Below are positions 24,025 through 33,151 of a stretch of DNA of 64,000 bases, one piece after another. This stretch comes from Pseudoalteromonas sp. MSK9-3. GTDB lineage: Bacteria; Pseudomonadota; Gammaproteobacteria; Enterobacterales; Alteromonadaceae. The translations under genes were made by a program, and so were the position numbers. The stretch lies in NCBI RefSeq assembly GCF_003590335.1, contig NZ_MIET01000012.1, positions 1 through 64,000 on the forward strand, given 5' to 3'. A model generated the notes under the pieces. It did no database searches, was not told where the DNA came from, and worked only from the letters and a program-made list of their open reading frames with translations. The number at the start of each line of letters is the position of its first letter. Position 1 is the stretch's first letter.

Positions 24025-24384
24025 TTATTTTTGCCAATCGAGGGTCAAGGAGACTGAGTCTGCAAAACGTAATGCATGGGGTTTATCTACTCTTACCTTT
24101 GCATAAGTGACCGTGGGGTGACTGTGACATTCTTCTAGTATATCGGCGACGAGCTTTTCTAGTAAAAGAAAATGGCCTGTTTCTACAATGCTTATCACCG
24201 CTTTTGTTACTGTTTTATAATTCAGCGCATGTTCAACCTCATCACCACTGACACATGCAGTGTCTGCTGGATAGTGGATCTCTATATTCAGTACAACATC
24301 TTGCTTTTTTTCTCGTTCTTCAGGGTTAAAGCCAATAAATGTTCGCAGCCTGAGGTTAGTAATATTGATGATCGCATTTTGCAT
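24025..24384 (-). CDS. folX: Dihydroneopterin triphosphate 2'-epimerase
   Basis: The 119-residue protein has the FolB/FolX fold and converts 7,8-dihydroneopterin triphosphate to the monapterin epimer. It opens AIINITNLRLRTFIGFNPEEREKKQDV, with the IGFNPEER motif characteristic of FolX, and the TGHFLLLEKLVADIL segment carries the conserved Glu and Lys region. Nine bases separate it from folE, which is itself 14 bases from folM. The three genes form the complete route from GTP to tetrahydromonapterin. FolB is the alternative, but the neighbours favour FolX. Confidence 0.9.
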   Translation of the reverse strand: MQNAIINITNLRLRTFIGFNPEEREKKQDVVLNIEIHYPADTACVSGDEVEHALNYKTVTKAVISIVETGHFLLLEKLVADILEECHSHPTVTYAKVRVDKPHALRFADSVSLTLDWQK

Positions 24385-24393
24385 AAACGGTCC

Positions 24394-24948
24394 TTAGTTT
24401 TTGACGAGCTGTAAAAACTCATTGCGTGTTTTAGGGTCTTCTCGGAAGTTACCAAGCATAACAGAGGTGCGCATTTTGGAGTTTTGTTTTTCTACACCAC
24501 GCATCATCATACACATGTGCTTTGCTTCAACAATGACGCCTACGCCTTTTGCTCCCGTGACTTCTTCAACAGCTTTTGCAATTTGGTGAGTGAGTTGTTC
24601 TTGGATTTGAAATCGACGGGCGTACATATCAACAATGCGGGCAAATTTCGATAAGCCGAGTACTTTACCATTTGGTATATAGGCAATGTGACACCGACCG
24701 ACAAAAGGCAGTAAGTGATGCTCGCACATAGAGTAAAGTTCAATATCTTGGATCAGCACCATATCGTCTGCATCAGAAGTGAATACGGCGTTATTGGTGA
24801 TCTCATCGAGCGTTTCTCGATAGCCCTTTGTGAGGTACTCCATGGCTTTGGCGGCCCGCTTTGGGGTATCTAATAAGCCTTCTCTATTGCTATCTTCACC
24901 GACAGCTTCAATGATTTGATGATAACTACTTTTTAGTTCGTCGTGCAT
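24394..24948 (-). CDS. folE: GTP cyclohydrolase I
   Basis: The 184-residue enzyme makes 7,8-dihydroneopterin triphosphate from GTP, the first step for folate and monapterin. Zinc and active-site elements are visible: [20 protein letters not shown] (Cys and His ligands) and [16 protein letters not shown]. The length fits the short bacterial form. It is the middle gene of folM-folE-folX. A second folE elsewhere in the genome could serve folate, with this copy dedicated to monapterin; that is inference. Confidence 0.96.
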   Translation of the reverse strand: MHDELKSSYHQIIEAVGEDSNREGLLDTPKRAAKAMEYLTKGYRETLDEITNNAVFTSDADDMVLIQDIELYSMCEHHLLPFVGRCHIAYIPNGKVLGLSKFARIVDMYARRFQIQEQLTHQIAKAVEEVTGAKGVGVIVEAKHMCMMMRGVEKQNSKMRTSVMLGNFREDPKTRNEFLQLVKN

Positions 24949-24962
24949 AACAAATTCTCTAT

Positions 24963-25670
24963 CTATTTTAGGTGACGTCCGCCGTCAACTGGCAGAGTGC
25001 GGCCTGTAATGTAGTTACTATTGAGCAGTAGCTCAACACTATTGACGATTTCTCGACAACCAGGCTCAATAGCCATGAGTGATTTTTTCAATGTTTTTTC
25101 TTTATATTCAGACGAATCATGTTCGTTGAAAATGATTAAACTGGGTGCAATGGCGTTGACTTTGATACGCGGCGCAAATTTGGCAGCAAATGACTTACTT
25201 AAATTATCAAGCGTTGCTTTGCTGGCAGCATACGCAATATGCTTAGCACTGCCTGTTTCTACGACATAATCAGTCAAATGGATTATGTCTGCAATATCAT
25301 CGTATGCGAGTAAAAGGTCGCTCATTGCCATATTAAGCAAATAGGGCACCTTGGCGTGAATGCGGATCATATTGTCAAATAAGCGACTATGATCAGGGTT
25401 TTGCCCCTCACAATCCCAGCTAGAGGCATTGTGGATGATGGCTTTTAAACTGCGGGTATGCATTTTTACATTGGCAACAAGCGTGTCAACGGCATCTGCG
25501 TCATCAAAGTTACTTTCAATACAAATCACACCTTGCTGTTCAAGTTCGTCAATGATGTTATGGCGAGCGCGATACGTCATAATGACGGGTTGTTGATTTT
25601 TAACAAAGTGTTGAACGAGTGCCAAACCAATGCGTTGTGCGGCACCTGTGATGAGAATGGGAGCGGTCAT
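24963..25670 (-). CDS. folM: Dihydromonapterin reductase (short-chain dehydrogenase)
   Basis: The 235-residue SDR protein has the nucleotide-binding start [19 protein letters not shown], where the residue before GAAQRIG and the following basic YRAR favour NADPH. The catalytic Tyr and Lys are in [15 protein letters not shown] and the end is [15 protein letters not shown]. FolM reduces dihydromonapterin to tetrahydromonapterin, a cofactor of phenylalanine hydroxylase in some proteobacteria. It is the first gene of the folM-folE-folX unit. No phenylalanine hydroxylase gene lies in the window. Confidence 0.93.
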   Translation of the reverse strand: MTAPILITGAAQRIGLALVQHFVKNQQPVIMTYRARHNIIDELEQQGVICIESNFDDADAVDTLVANVKMHTRSLKAIIHNASSWDCEGQNPDHSRLFDNMIRIHAKVPYLLNMAMSDLLLAYDDIADIIHLTDYVVETGSAKHIAYAASKATLDNLSKSFAAKFAPRIKVNAIAPSLIIFNEHDSSEYKEKTLKKSLMAIEPGCREIVNSVELLLNSNYITGRTLPVDGGRHLK

Positions 25671-25826
25671 CTAAACCATTAACCTATAAATTAAATGCAT
25701 GAATGGTTTAACTATAACTTAATTTTTCAACCTTGTTTTACTTTGTTGATCAGTGAGTTGATGGGTATTATGAAAATATAGAGGCAGAAGTATGAATTTT
25801 TTGCGTTTTATGGCTTTGGAGGTGCC

Positions 25827-25866
25827 TGTGCGAAGCGCGCACTCATCAGAAGTGACGCTTCGCACA
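25827..25866. terminator. Hairpin downstream of the S9 peptidase gene
   Basis: The arms TGTGCGAAGCG (25827-25837) and CGCTTCGCACA (25856-25866) form an 11-bp stem, and CACT/AGTG adds an inner stem. It lies between the S9 peptidase stop and the promoter of folM. There is no T-run, so it may be a Rho-linked or mRNA-stabilising hairpin. Confidence 0.5.
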
Positions 25867-25871
25867 GTGGA

Positions 25872-27821
25872 CTATTTTGCTTTTAAATGGGTATCAAAAA
25901 AGGTTAAAAATGCCGTGAGTGTTGTATGCCGATGTGCTTGATAGCTTAAATGGTGATTACCTGATTCAAGCTCAATATAGTGGACTGCTTTTTTTGCATC
26001 GAGTAAGTCATCATACATGCGACGACTATGGCTGACAGGAACGACCTTATCATCTTCCCCATGAATTAATAATATAGGGCGTTTTATTGCTGCAATATTA
26101 TTGATGGGCGAATTGTTTTCTAATTTGTCATCATCGTCACCAAATTGCTTCTCTACAACCTCTCTATTGGTATAGTAGCGCGCACGTGACACCACGGACT
26201 CTAAATCCATAACCCCTGCAAAACTGGCGGCGCATTGAAATGTTTTAGGGTGTTTTACAACAGCCATCACGGCAGCATAACCGCCGTAACTTCCCCCACC
26301 GACACAAATTTGGTCTTTATTCGCAATTTTCTGTCCGATAAGATAGTGAGCAGCATCTTGTAAATCATTTTGCATTGCCTCTCCCCACGCGCCCATTGCT
26401 GCTTGTGCAAATTCATACCCATAACCATATGAGCCTCTAAAGTTAGGTTGGAACACTGCGTAGCCGCGGCTTGCAAAGAGCTCAGACCAATAGTCAAAGT
26501 CAGCATAATCGCGAGCCATCGGCCCACCATGCGGTAAAATAATTGTTGGGTATGGTGCACTGTTGGAGCCAGTATCAGGTGGCAATGTTAGATACCCTTC
26601 GATGGTTAAACCATCACGTGCTTTATAACTATGGCGTTGTTTACCTAAATAGGTCGCATCTTGTATTTCAGGATGCTGGGGCGCAAACAAATATAGCGAC
26701 TGTGCTTTACGCTGTCCCAAATAATAGGTGCCAGAATCAGTATTTGAACTAGAGTACAAAACATATGTATCGCCATCTTGGCTTTTATCTAAGATCACAT
26801 TGTGTGCATTTGGCAGTGCACTAGATAAGGCTGTTTGCAGGCTTTTATATTCTTCATCCCAATATATGCGGCTCCCCTCAGTATTCGAATGTGAAAACCC
26901 ATTTACCTTGCCGGTTATTTGAGAGTATAAAATGGTGCCATCGACATCATAATCAGGATCGGAAAAAATGAGCTCACGATTTTGAGGTTGACTGACTTTT
27001 GTTTTAAATAGTGCTTTTTTTCCTTTATGGTTGGCTTTTATATATAACGTGTCGCCATCCTGTCCAAAACCTAATATCGTTATTCGCTCTGGTGAAAAAA
27101 CATCAAATTGATACAGCGGCTTATCATGCAAGCTGTTTTTATCACGGTCATAAAGAATATAGGAGATGGTGGTGTCTTGTAGTTTGTAGCCAATACGTAC
27201 GTTACCTTGTCTATCAGCTATCCAGTCTGAGATATTACGTCTTGGCCTTAAAATTCGTTCTCTGCGTTTGGTATCTACATTGACTTTGAAAACGGTGGGT
27301 CTATTCACGGTGTCGAAATCAACAGCCACTAGAATATGCTTAGGGTCATCTGGCAGCATACTAATCACATTATCTTGGAATTGCGCTGCATTATTGACAT
27401 TACGATTACGGGTGGGCAGTAAGTTTTCTAGCTTTTTAGTGCCATTGAGATCAAATTTAAAGAGCTGCGTTGAGTGATACTTTAGTAACCGCTGCCTTTG
27501 TGTGTAACCTGCCGCAACAATCAAGGTGTTGTTATTGGCCCAGTCGTACCAATTTAAAGTAACTTCTTTATTGTCTGACTTTAAAACCGGCAGTGTTTCT
27601 TGGGTTTTTAAATTGGTTATATTTAAGACTAGGGTACCTTGATAGTTTTGTACAAAGGCTAAGTGAGTACCATTTGGTGATAAATCAACCTGACTCACCA
27701 ATGGTAAACTTGTATAAGCTTCTATTGGTGCTTGTGATACTTCAGGTGTTTTTGGTTGTTCAGCAACCTGTGCGTGTGGTGCTGATGAAATAAACAGGAG
27801 TGTGAATATGAAGCGTAACAT
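25872..27821 (-). CDS. S9 family (acylaminoacyl/dipeptidyl) serine peptidase, exported
   Basis: The 649-residue protein has a signal peptide (MLRFIFTLLFISSAPHAQ). Its N-terminal beta-propeller (about 35-380) starts with VSQVDLSPNGTHLAFV. The C-terminal alpha/beta hydrolase (about 395-649) has the nucleophile motif GGSYGGYAA (Ser511), the preceding RGSYGYGYEF oxyanion region, and the Asp and His in LLIHGEDDKVVP and ESGNHHLS. It probably degrades peptides in the periplasm. It stands alone between folM and nadE. The length is usual for such S9C enzymes. Confidence 0.92.
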   Translation of the reverse strand: MLRFIFTLLFISSAPHAQVAEQPKTPEVSQAPIEAYTSLPLVSQVDLSPNGTHLAFVQNYQGTLVLNITNLKTQETLPVLKSDNKEVTLNWYDWANNNTLIVAAGYTQRQRLLKYHSTQLFKFDLNGTKKLENLLPTRNRNVNNAAQFQDNVISMLPDDPKHILVAVDFDTVNRPTVFKVNVDTKRRERILRPRRNISDWIADRQGNVRIGYKLQDTTISYILYDRDKNSLHDKPLYQFDVFSPERITILGFGQDGDTLYIKANHKGKKALFKTKVSQPQNRELIFSDPDYDVDGTILYSQITGKVNGFSHSNTEGSRIYWDEEYKSLQTALSSALPNAHNVILDKSQDGDTYVLYSSSNTDSGTYYLGQRKAQSLYLFAPQHPEIQDATYLGKQRHSYKARDGLTIEGYLTLPPDTGSNSAPYPTIILPHGGPMARDYADFDYWSELFASRGYAVFQPNFRGSYGYGYEFAQAAMGAWGEAMQNDLQDAAHYLIGQKIANKDQICVGGGSYGGYAAVMAVVKHPKTFQCAASFAGVMDLESVVSRARYYTNREVVEKQFGDDDDKLENNSPINNIAAIKRPILLIHGEDDKVVPVSHSRRMYDDLLDAKKAVHYIELESGNHHLSYQAHRHTTLTAFLTFFDTHLKAK

Positions 27822-27899
27822 GTTCCCTCTTTTGCTCGCTAAAACAGAAAAAGAGGGAGGTTGTCATGATTATAGGCCCATCACAAGTATTTTTATCGC

Positions 27900-28730
27900 T
27901 TAATCATAAATAGTGGGGATGGGCTGGCGCTTGTGCTGTGTGCGCAAATAAATGTCTATGAGTGTCTTGTTTACCAAATCTGAAACCGTTTTACCTTCTA
28001 AAAAATCATCTATTTCGTCATAGCTCAGACCGAGTGCTTCTTCATCGGTTAAGCCCGGACGATCGCATTCGAGATCCGCTGTAGGCGCTTTATTAACTAG
28101 CGTATCAGGTGCTTGTAAATGTGCTGCAAGTGCTCTGACTTGACGTTTTGACAACCCAAACAAAGGGGCTAAATCACATGCACCATCCCCAAACTTGGTA
28201 TAAAAGCCGGTGATATTCTCGGCGCTGTGATCTGTACCAACAACTAACCCTTTGCTTAATCCCGCTATTTCATATTGTGCAACCATACGTTGACGAGCTT
28301 TGACATTGCCTTTAATAAAATCAATAGCAGATTCAGACGGCAATGTAAGTTCAGATGCCGCCATTGCGAGCATTGCTTGCTCGTGCATTGCATCAGCTGC
28401 AGGTTTAATATTAACTGTGACGCGTTTACTTGGTTGAATAAACGTTAAGGCCTGTTGTGCTTCATCTTCATCAGCTTGCACGCCGTAAGGTAAGCGCATG
28501 GCAATAAATTGATAGTGAGCGTCGCTGTGCTGCTGATTAAGTTCATCTATGGCAAGTTGACATAGGCGCCCGCAGGTTGATGAATCTACCCCGCCACTGA
28601 TCCCTAACACTAAGGTGACACAATGCGCGTCGATTAAACGTTGTTTAATAAAGTTCACGCGTCGAGTGACTTCAAAAGCAGCGTCTATTTCGGGTTGGAC
28701 TTTCATTTCAGCCAAAATCGTTTGGCGCAT
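27900..28730 (-). CDS. nadE: Ammonia-dependent NAD(+) synthetase
   Basis: The 276-residue enzyme makes NAD from nicotinate adenine dinucleotide with ATP and ammonia. The P-loop [17 protein letters not shown] lies near residues 44-60; [37 protein letters not shown] is the conserved deamido-NAD site, interrupted here by no gaps. It has no glutaminase domain. I chose the ATG at 28730 because GAGGAAG lies five bases upstream and it matches the E. coli length; a start at 28751 would add seven residues. Confidence 0.95.
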   Translation of the reverse strand: MRQTILAEMKVQPEIDAAFEVTRRVNFIKQRLIDAHCVTLVLGISGGVDSSTCGRLCQLAIDELNQQHSDAHYQFIAMRLPYGVQADEDEAQQALTFIQPSKRVTVNIKPAADAMHEQAMLAMAASELTLPSESAIDFIKGNVKARQRMVAQYEIAGLSKGLVVGTDHSAENITGFYTKFGDGACDLAPLFGLSKRQVRALAAHLQAPDTLVNKAPTADLECDRPGLTDEEALGLSYDEIDDFLEGKTVSDLVNKTLIDIYLRTQHKRQPIPTIYD

Positions 28731-28790
28731 AGCGACTTCCTCAATTACCAATTATTGCAAAGTGTTATTATGTTTTTATCTGACTAGAAA

Positions 28791-29417
28791 TTAAAGCCCT
28801 AAATGTTGTTTAATTGCTGCCAGTTCTTGTTTCAACTGGGCTATCTCGTCAACCAAAGAATCTAACTCTGAATTTGAAAGCTGCGGTGTTGCTTGCTCAC
28901 CCTCTGATGCTGCTGGAGGAGCTTGATCTGCGAGTAAATGCTGGTAACGGTTTTCTCGTTTACCTGGTTCTCGTTCAAGTTTACACACCCACTCCTGCTC
29001 CAACATGTCTACTAAAGTGTTTTCTACGTCGCTGACAGCTGTGAAATTTGTGAGTCGTGCAGAGCGTGTGCGCAGTTCTCCCGGTGTTTGCGGGCCACGA
29101 AGAAATAAAATACACAATATTGCGCGTTGCTGCTCACTTAATTGTAAACTACTAAACTCGGTATTACAGAAACGGTGACTGTACTTATTTACGCGTCCAG
29201 ATAGTCCTTCGTCGAGGACGACAACGCGCTTTTTTTCTAATTGCGTTAATGTATCTAAGACTTCAGACTCGCTAAGTGCGAGTACGGGTTCCCTGTTAGA
29301 TTTTTGGTTACATGCATTTGTTAATGCATTAAGTGACAGGGGATAATGCTCGGGTGTGGTAGTCTGTTTTTCAAGTAGGCATCCGATGACCCGTTGTTCA
29401 TTTGGCGTGAATTCCAT
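28791..29417 (-). CDS. yceH: YceH family protein (DUF480)
   Basis: The 208-residue protein has two winged-helix repeats and opens with the YceH signature FTPNEQRVIGCLLEKQTTTPEHYPLSLNAL...CNQKSNR. A second block, LRGPQTPGELRTRSARL, matches the other repeat. The C-terminal helix (LVDEIAQLKQELAAIKQHLG) is probably a coiled coil. The family is conserved in gammaproteobacteria; its role is unknown, with DNA or protein binding likely. It follows the hybrid kinase gene by 15 bases and may share its transcript. Confidence 0.9.
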   Translation of the reverse strand: MEFTPNEQRVIGCLLEKQTTTPEHYPLSLNALTNACNQKSNREPVLALSESEVLDTLTQLEKKRVVVLDEGLSGRVNKYSHRFCNTEFSSLQLSEQQRAILCILFLRGPQTPGELRTRSARLTNFTAVSDVENTLVDMLEQEWVCKLEREPGKRENRYQHLLADQAPPAASEGEQATPQLSNSELDSLVDEIAQLKQELAAIKQHLGL

Positions 29418-29432
29418 ATCGTTGTTCCTATC

Positions 29433-32400
29433 TTATTGTTTTATCAACTTTACGCTATCAGTGGTTGTTTTACTAACACCTTGTGTCCATTTTCTTAGTG
29501 CGGCTTCAAGGTCATTAAATTCTATCGGTTTACTTAAATAGTCATCCATGCCTGCTGCTAAGCATTTTTCACGATCGCCTTGCATGGCATTAGCGGTTAA
29601 GGCGACAATCGCAGTAGATTGGTGTTGCTTGCCAGCGATACCTTGGCGAATCTGCCCAGTTGTTTGGTAACCATCTAATTCTGGCATTTGGCAATCCATT
29701 AGTATTACATCATATCGTTTTGGTTGCTGTTTCAAGTGTTCAATAGCCAAGCGACCATTATCGATACAAGTGGGGGTAATATCGAGGCGTTTCAATAGTG
29801 CTAGGGCGACAACTTGGTTTACCTTGTTATCTTCAACTAAAAGAATCGAGGCACTAATTGTACCTTTTTTTTGCGGCGAATCGGGTATTTGCTGCTTGCT
29901 TAATGTGCAAAGCTTAAGGGCATTAGCCGGTGTGAGTGGTCTCAAGAAAACAAGGTCGGGGTTAAGATGTGCGAGTTTCTTGTTATTGCCAAGGCGATTA
30001 CTGATCAACGCAAAACAGCTGCCTGGCTGTTTTAGGATACTTTTTAATTGAGTGATTTGGGTATCAGAAGCGTCGACAATGATTGATTCGGCAATAATAA
30101 TTGCGGGCGATTTTAGCCGGGTATCTTGCAGTAACGAGAGAGCCGAAGGTAAGCTTTCAAAGTGTTCACTGGGTATTCGCCATGCATCAAGTAAGTGATG
30201 GGCTGCTAATTCATGTGGTTGATGCGGATCGACAATACACAATCCATCACACAGTGTATCCAGCGGGGTAATGTCTTTTGCGTCATGCAAATCAATATAA
30301 AAGGTGAATGTACTGCCAACACTTAATTTACTATAGGCATTAAGTGCACCGCCTAACAGCTCACATAATTGTCGAGCGATCGTAAGCCCAAGGCCCGTGC
30401 CGCCAAACCGGCGTGTGGTTGATGGATCTGCTTGGGTAAATGAATCAAATATTTTATCAAGTTGGGTTTTACTTATGCCCACTCCAGTATCTTCAATACT
30501 ACACCATAAACGCAGTGACTTTGATTGTTGTTCTGTGTAGCAGGTGAGCGTAACTTTACCGTGTTCGGTGAACTTTATTGCATTACTTAATAAATTATTG
30601 AGTATTTGCTTTAGGCGATGGGGATCGGTTTTCGCAAATTGCGTTTTCATATTTCGGCTATCGATAAATAACTCGGTACGTTGTTCAAGCGCTTTAGGGG
30701 CAAAGTTACTGACACTGTCACTGAGTATTTGAATTAAATTACATTCAACTAACTCGATGTCGAGCTTACCCGCCTCAATTTTTGAAAAGTCGAGAATATC
30801 ATTAATAATAGTTAATAATGAGCCCGCTGAGCTTTGGGCAAGCCCTAAGTGGTGACGTTGCGACTGGTTCAGCTCTGTGTTGAGTACGATGTCTAACATG
30901 CCTAAAATACCGTTCATGGGCGTGCGAATTTCATGACTCATACTTGCGAGAAAGTCCGCTTTGATTTTCGCCGACTGTTCTGCAATCTCTTTGGCTAATA
31001 ACGCTTGTTGTTTTGCTTTTTGTTGTTCTTGACTGGCAAATAAACTGCCTAACATAGCGGATATTGCGCGGATAAAGCGCTCGTCACTATGGCCCCAATC
31101 AGGGTTAGGCAAGGTGTATTCCGCGCACAATAAGCCAATGATTTGACCTTTGTAGGTAATAGCACAGCCTAGCAATGCATTCACTTCAAAAGGCCCTAAA
31201 TAATGCTCACTTAACCCTAAAGTACATTCATGGCTGTGGGCAAAATTTGCTTTGAGTAGCTGATTTTTTTGCACCTGCGAAAATAACTCTGCAAGGTTGC
31301 TTTTTCGCCACGGTGGGAAGTGCTGTAGATTGTCTTGGCGAGTATTACTGAAGCAGCTAGGGATCAGCAAGGTACTTTCTTCGTTAAATACCCATATACT
31401 TGCTCGCGATGCATCAAGCCCTTGGCAAATGGCGTCAACCACCACATTTTGCGCGCTATCGATGTGATTGTTTAATACTGCATCATGGCTGCTAAGCTGT
31501 GCTAATAGTTCATTGTTTCTGGCTATTTTGTCATGCTCAATTTCCATGTGTTTTCGGGTTTGAATATTTTGTACTGATCCAAAAATTTCGTAAGTCCAAT
31601 TTTTATAACGATTGGCTTTGCCTTTCATCAATATCCAGCGTTCATGGCCTTGCGCAGTCAAGATGATGAGCTCTTCTTCAAAGCTGGTGCCATGTTTAAT
31701 CGCCTGCTCAATGGCGTGCTGAAAGTTTCGCCGATGTTTACCTTCTTTGAAAAATTCGGTCGAACTCATCCAAGTTGCCTGATAATGGTCAGACACTTCA
31801 AATATGTGTCTGGTGACGTCTGACCAACTAATATCGCGGGTTTTTATATCAACTGACCATGCACCAACCTCAGCAAGACTGCCCATACTGGTTAAGGTTT
31901 GGGCATTATCATGTAATTGCTTTATGAGTTTATTAAAGAAGATAAATGCCGCAATAAACAGTAGGATAATGGTGAGTAACGCAAGACGAAATGGCCAAAT
32001 TGCAGCAACTTCTGGCTCCCAACCAAATCGAGGCACCGCATACAGTTGCCATTTCCCTGAGGCCACCGACACACTAAATGAAAGAGGGTGTAACTCTAAA
32101 ATATGCTTATCGCCATAAAAAAATTCTCCTAATTCTCCAAGTCCATTTTTCCCCCGTATCGCAATGCGATAATTATTGTCTAGCTTTTCTAGGCTGACTG
32201 ATTTGAACAGCTTTTTCATATCAATGACGACGGAGAGTAGCCCCCAAAAGGAGTCATCGGCATTGTAGACGGGTACCCGCGCGATCAGCGCCTCACCGCC
32301 TTGAATGAGCGTGAGGGGCCCTGCCAGCACAATCTGTTTGCTGTCACGGGCTTTTATCGCGTCTTTACTCTGAATTGGGTGTGTTAAGTAGTTGAGACCC

Positions 32401-32780
32401 AGTGCTTTTTCATTGCCTTTGAGAGGGTAAGTCATGCTGAGTATCATATCCGGTGCCGCACCGAGGTTACGGAGTATATTGCTCGACCGAAACAGGGGTT
32501 GTGCGATCCGTTCAAATTGCGCTTGATTTAGGTTTTTTTCGTTGGTGAGTGCAATGGCTAAACCTCGCACTAACTGAATATTAGCCGCGAGTGCCCCTTC
32601 AATTTGTGTGCGGTATACATTAACTTCTTCATAGGCACGATTGCGCTCAACTTCAATAAGGCGATGATAGTTGACGTTATCCACATACCAGCCAAAACAC
32701 AACACCGTGCATAAAACAAACCAGTAGCCCAGCTTAATTGAGCGAGCTTTCCTTGGCGCATGTAATTGAGAATCGAGCAT
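29433..32780 (-). CDS. Hybrid sensor histidine kinase, CHASE-PAS-GAF-HisKA-HATPase-(degenerate REC)-REC
   Basis: The 1115-residue protein (from the ATG at 32780; a longer frame starts at 32837) has two membrane helices flanking a CHASE domain (about 45-265). Then come a PAS fold (about 310-420), a GAF domain (about 440-600) and HisKA with SHEIRTPMNGILGM (His616). The HATPase_c domain has NNLLSNAIKFTEHG and GGTGLGLTIARQL. A receiver-like stretch (about 865-985) lacks the acidic pocket, and the final receiver has VILMDCQMPELDG (Asp1029). No partner regulator is adjacent, so a separate HPt protein is expected. Signal unknown. Confidence 0.9.
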   Translation of the reverse strand: MLDSQLHAPRKARSIKLGYWFVLCTVLCFGWYVDNVNYHRLIEVERNRAYEEVNVYRTQIEGALAANIQLVRGLAIALTNEKNLNQAQFERIAQPLFRSSNILRNLGAAPDMILSMTYPLKGNEKALGLNYLTHPIQSKDAIKARDSKQIVLAGPLTLIQGGEALIARVPVYNADDSFWGLLSVVIDMKKLFKSVSLEKLDNNYRIAIRGKNGLGELGEFFYGDKHILELHPLSFSVSVASGKWQLYAVPRFGWEPEVAAIWPFRLALLTIILLFIAAFIFFNKLIKQLHDNAQTLTSMGSLAEVGAWSVDIKTRDISWSDVTRHIFEVSDHYQATWMSSTEFFKEGKHRRNFQHAIEQAIKHGTSFEEELIILTAQGHERWILMKGKANRYKNWTYEIFGSVQNIQTRKHMEIEHDKIARNNELLAQLSSHDAVLNNHIDSAQNVVVDAICQGLDASRASIWVFNEESTLLIPSCFSNTRQDNLQHFPPWRKSNLAELFSQVQKNQLLKANFAHSHECTLGLSEHYLGPFEVNALLGCAITYKGQIIGLLCAEYTLPNPDWGHSDERFIRAISAMLGSLFASQEQQKAKQQALLAKEIAEQSAKIKADFLASMSHEIRTPMNGILGMLDIVLNTELNQSQRHHLGLAQSSAGSLLTIINDILDFSKIEAGKLDIELVECNLIQILSDSVSNFAPKALEQRTELFIDSRNMKTQFAKTDPHRLKQILNNLLSNAIKFTEHGKVTLTCYTEQQSKSLRLWCSIEDTGVGISKTQLDKIFDSFTQADPSTTRRFGGTGLGLTIARQLCELLGGALNAYSKLSVGSTFTFYIDLHDAKDITPLDTLCDGLCIVDPHQPHELAAHHLLDAWRIPSEHFESLPSALSLLQDTRLKSPAIIIAESIIVDASDTQITQLKSILKQPGSCFALISNRLGNNKKLAHLNPDLVFLRPLTPANALKLCTLSKQQIPDSPQKKGTISASILLVEDNKVNQVVALALLKRLDITPTCIDNGRLAIEHLKQQPKRYDVILMDCQMPELDGYQTTGQIRQGIAGKQHQSTAIVALTANAMQGDREKCLAAGMDDYLSKPIEFNDLEAALRKWTQGVSKTTTDSVKLIKQ

Positions 32781-33151
32781 TACTAAACTTATCCTGCAGA
32801 ACATCCATTTACTATAGTTTAGCCAATAGATAAGCAAACGTTAGTGAGTTCATTAAACTCTCTTACGGTAATAGATTAGATGCGACTGGGCGAGTGCTGG
32901 TTAAAAGCTGATAAAGACTAACTTTTGAAAATGATAGATTATTGCGCCAGACAAAGTGGTGTATTCATCATATTGGAAATTAGTTAAATAGAATAAAAAC
33001 ATAACACAGCTTTAAGGCGATTATGAGTTAGTATTTATCACCCAATTTGGGCGGGCAGTTAACGCCATGGATATTACAATTGCTTAGACATATCAACTTC
33101 ATATTTATATGGTTATGATAATAATTCAGACAGAATTATAAGGACAAAGAG
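32781..33151. other. Divergent intergenic region
   Basis: About 370 bases separate the hybrid kinase start from the acylase start. It must carry both promoters. I see no hairpin, operator-like palindrome or credible short gene. AAGGACAAAG at 33139-33148 is the acylase ribosome binding site. Confidence 0.5.
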
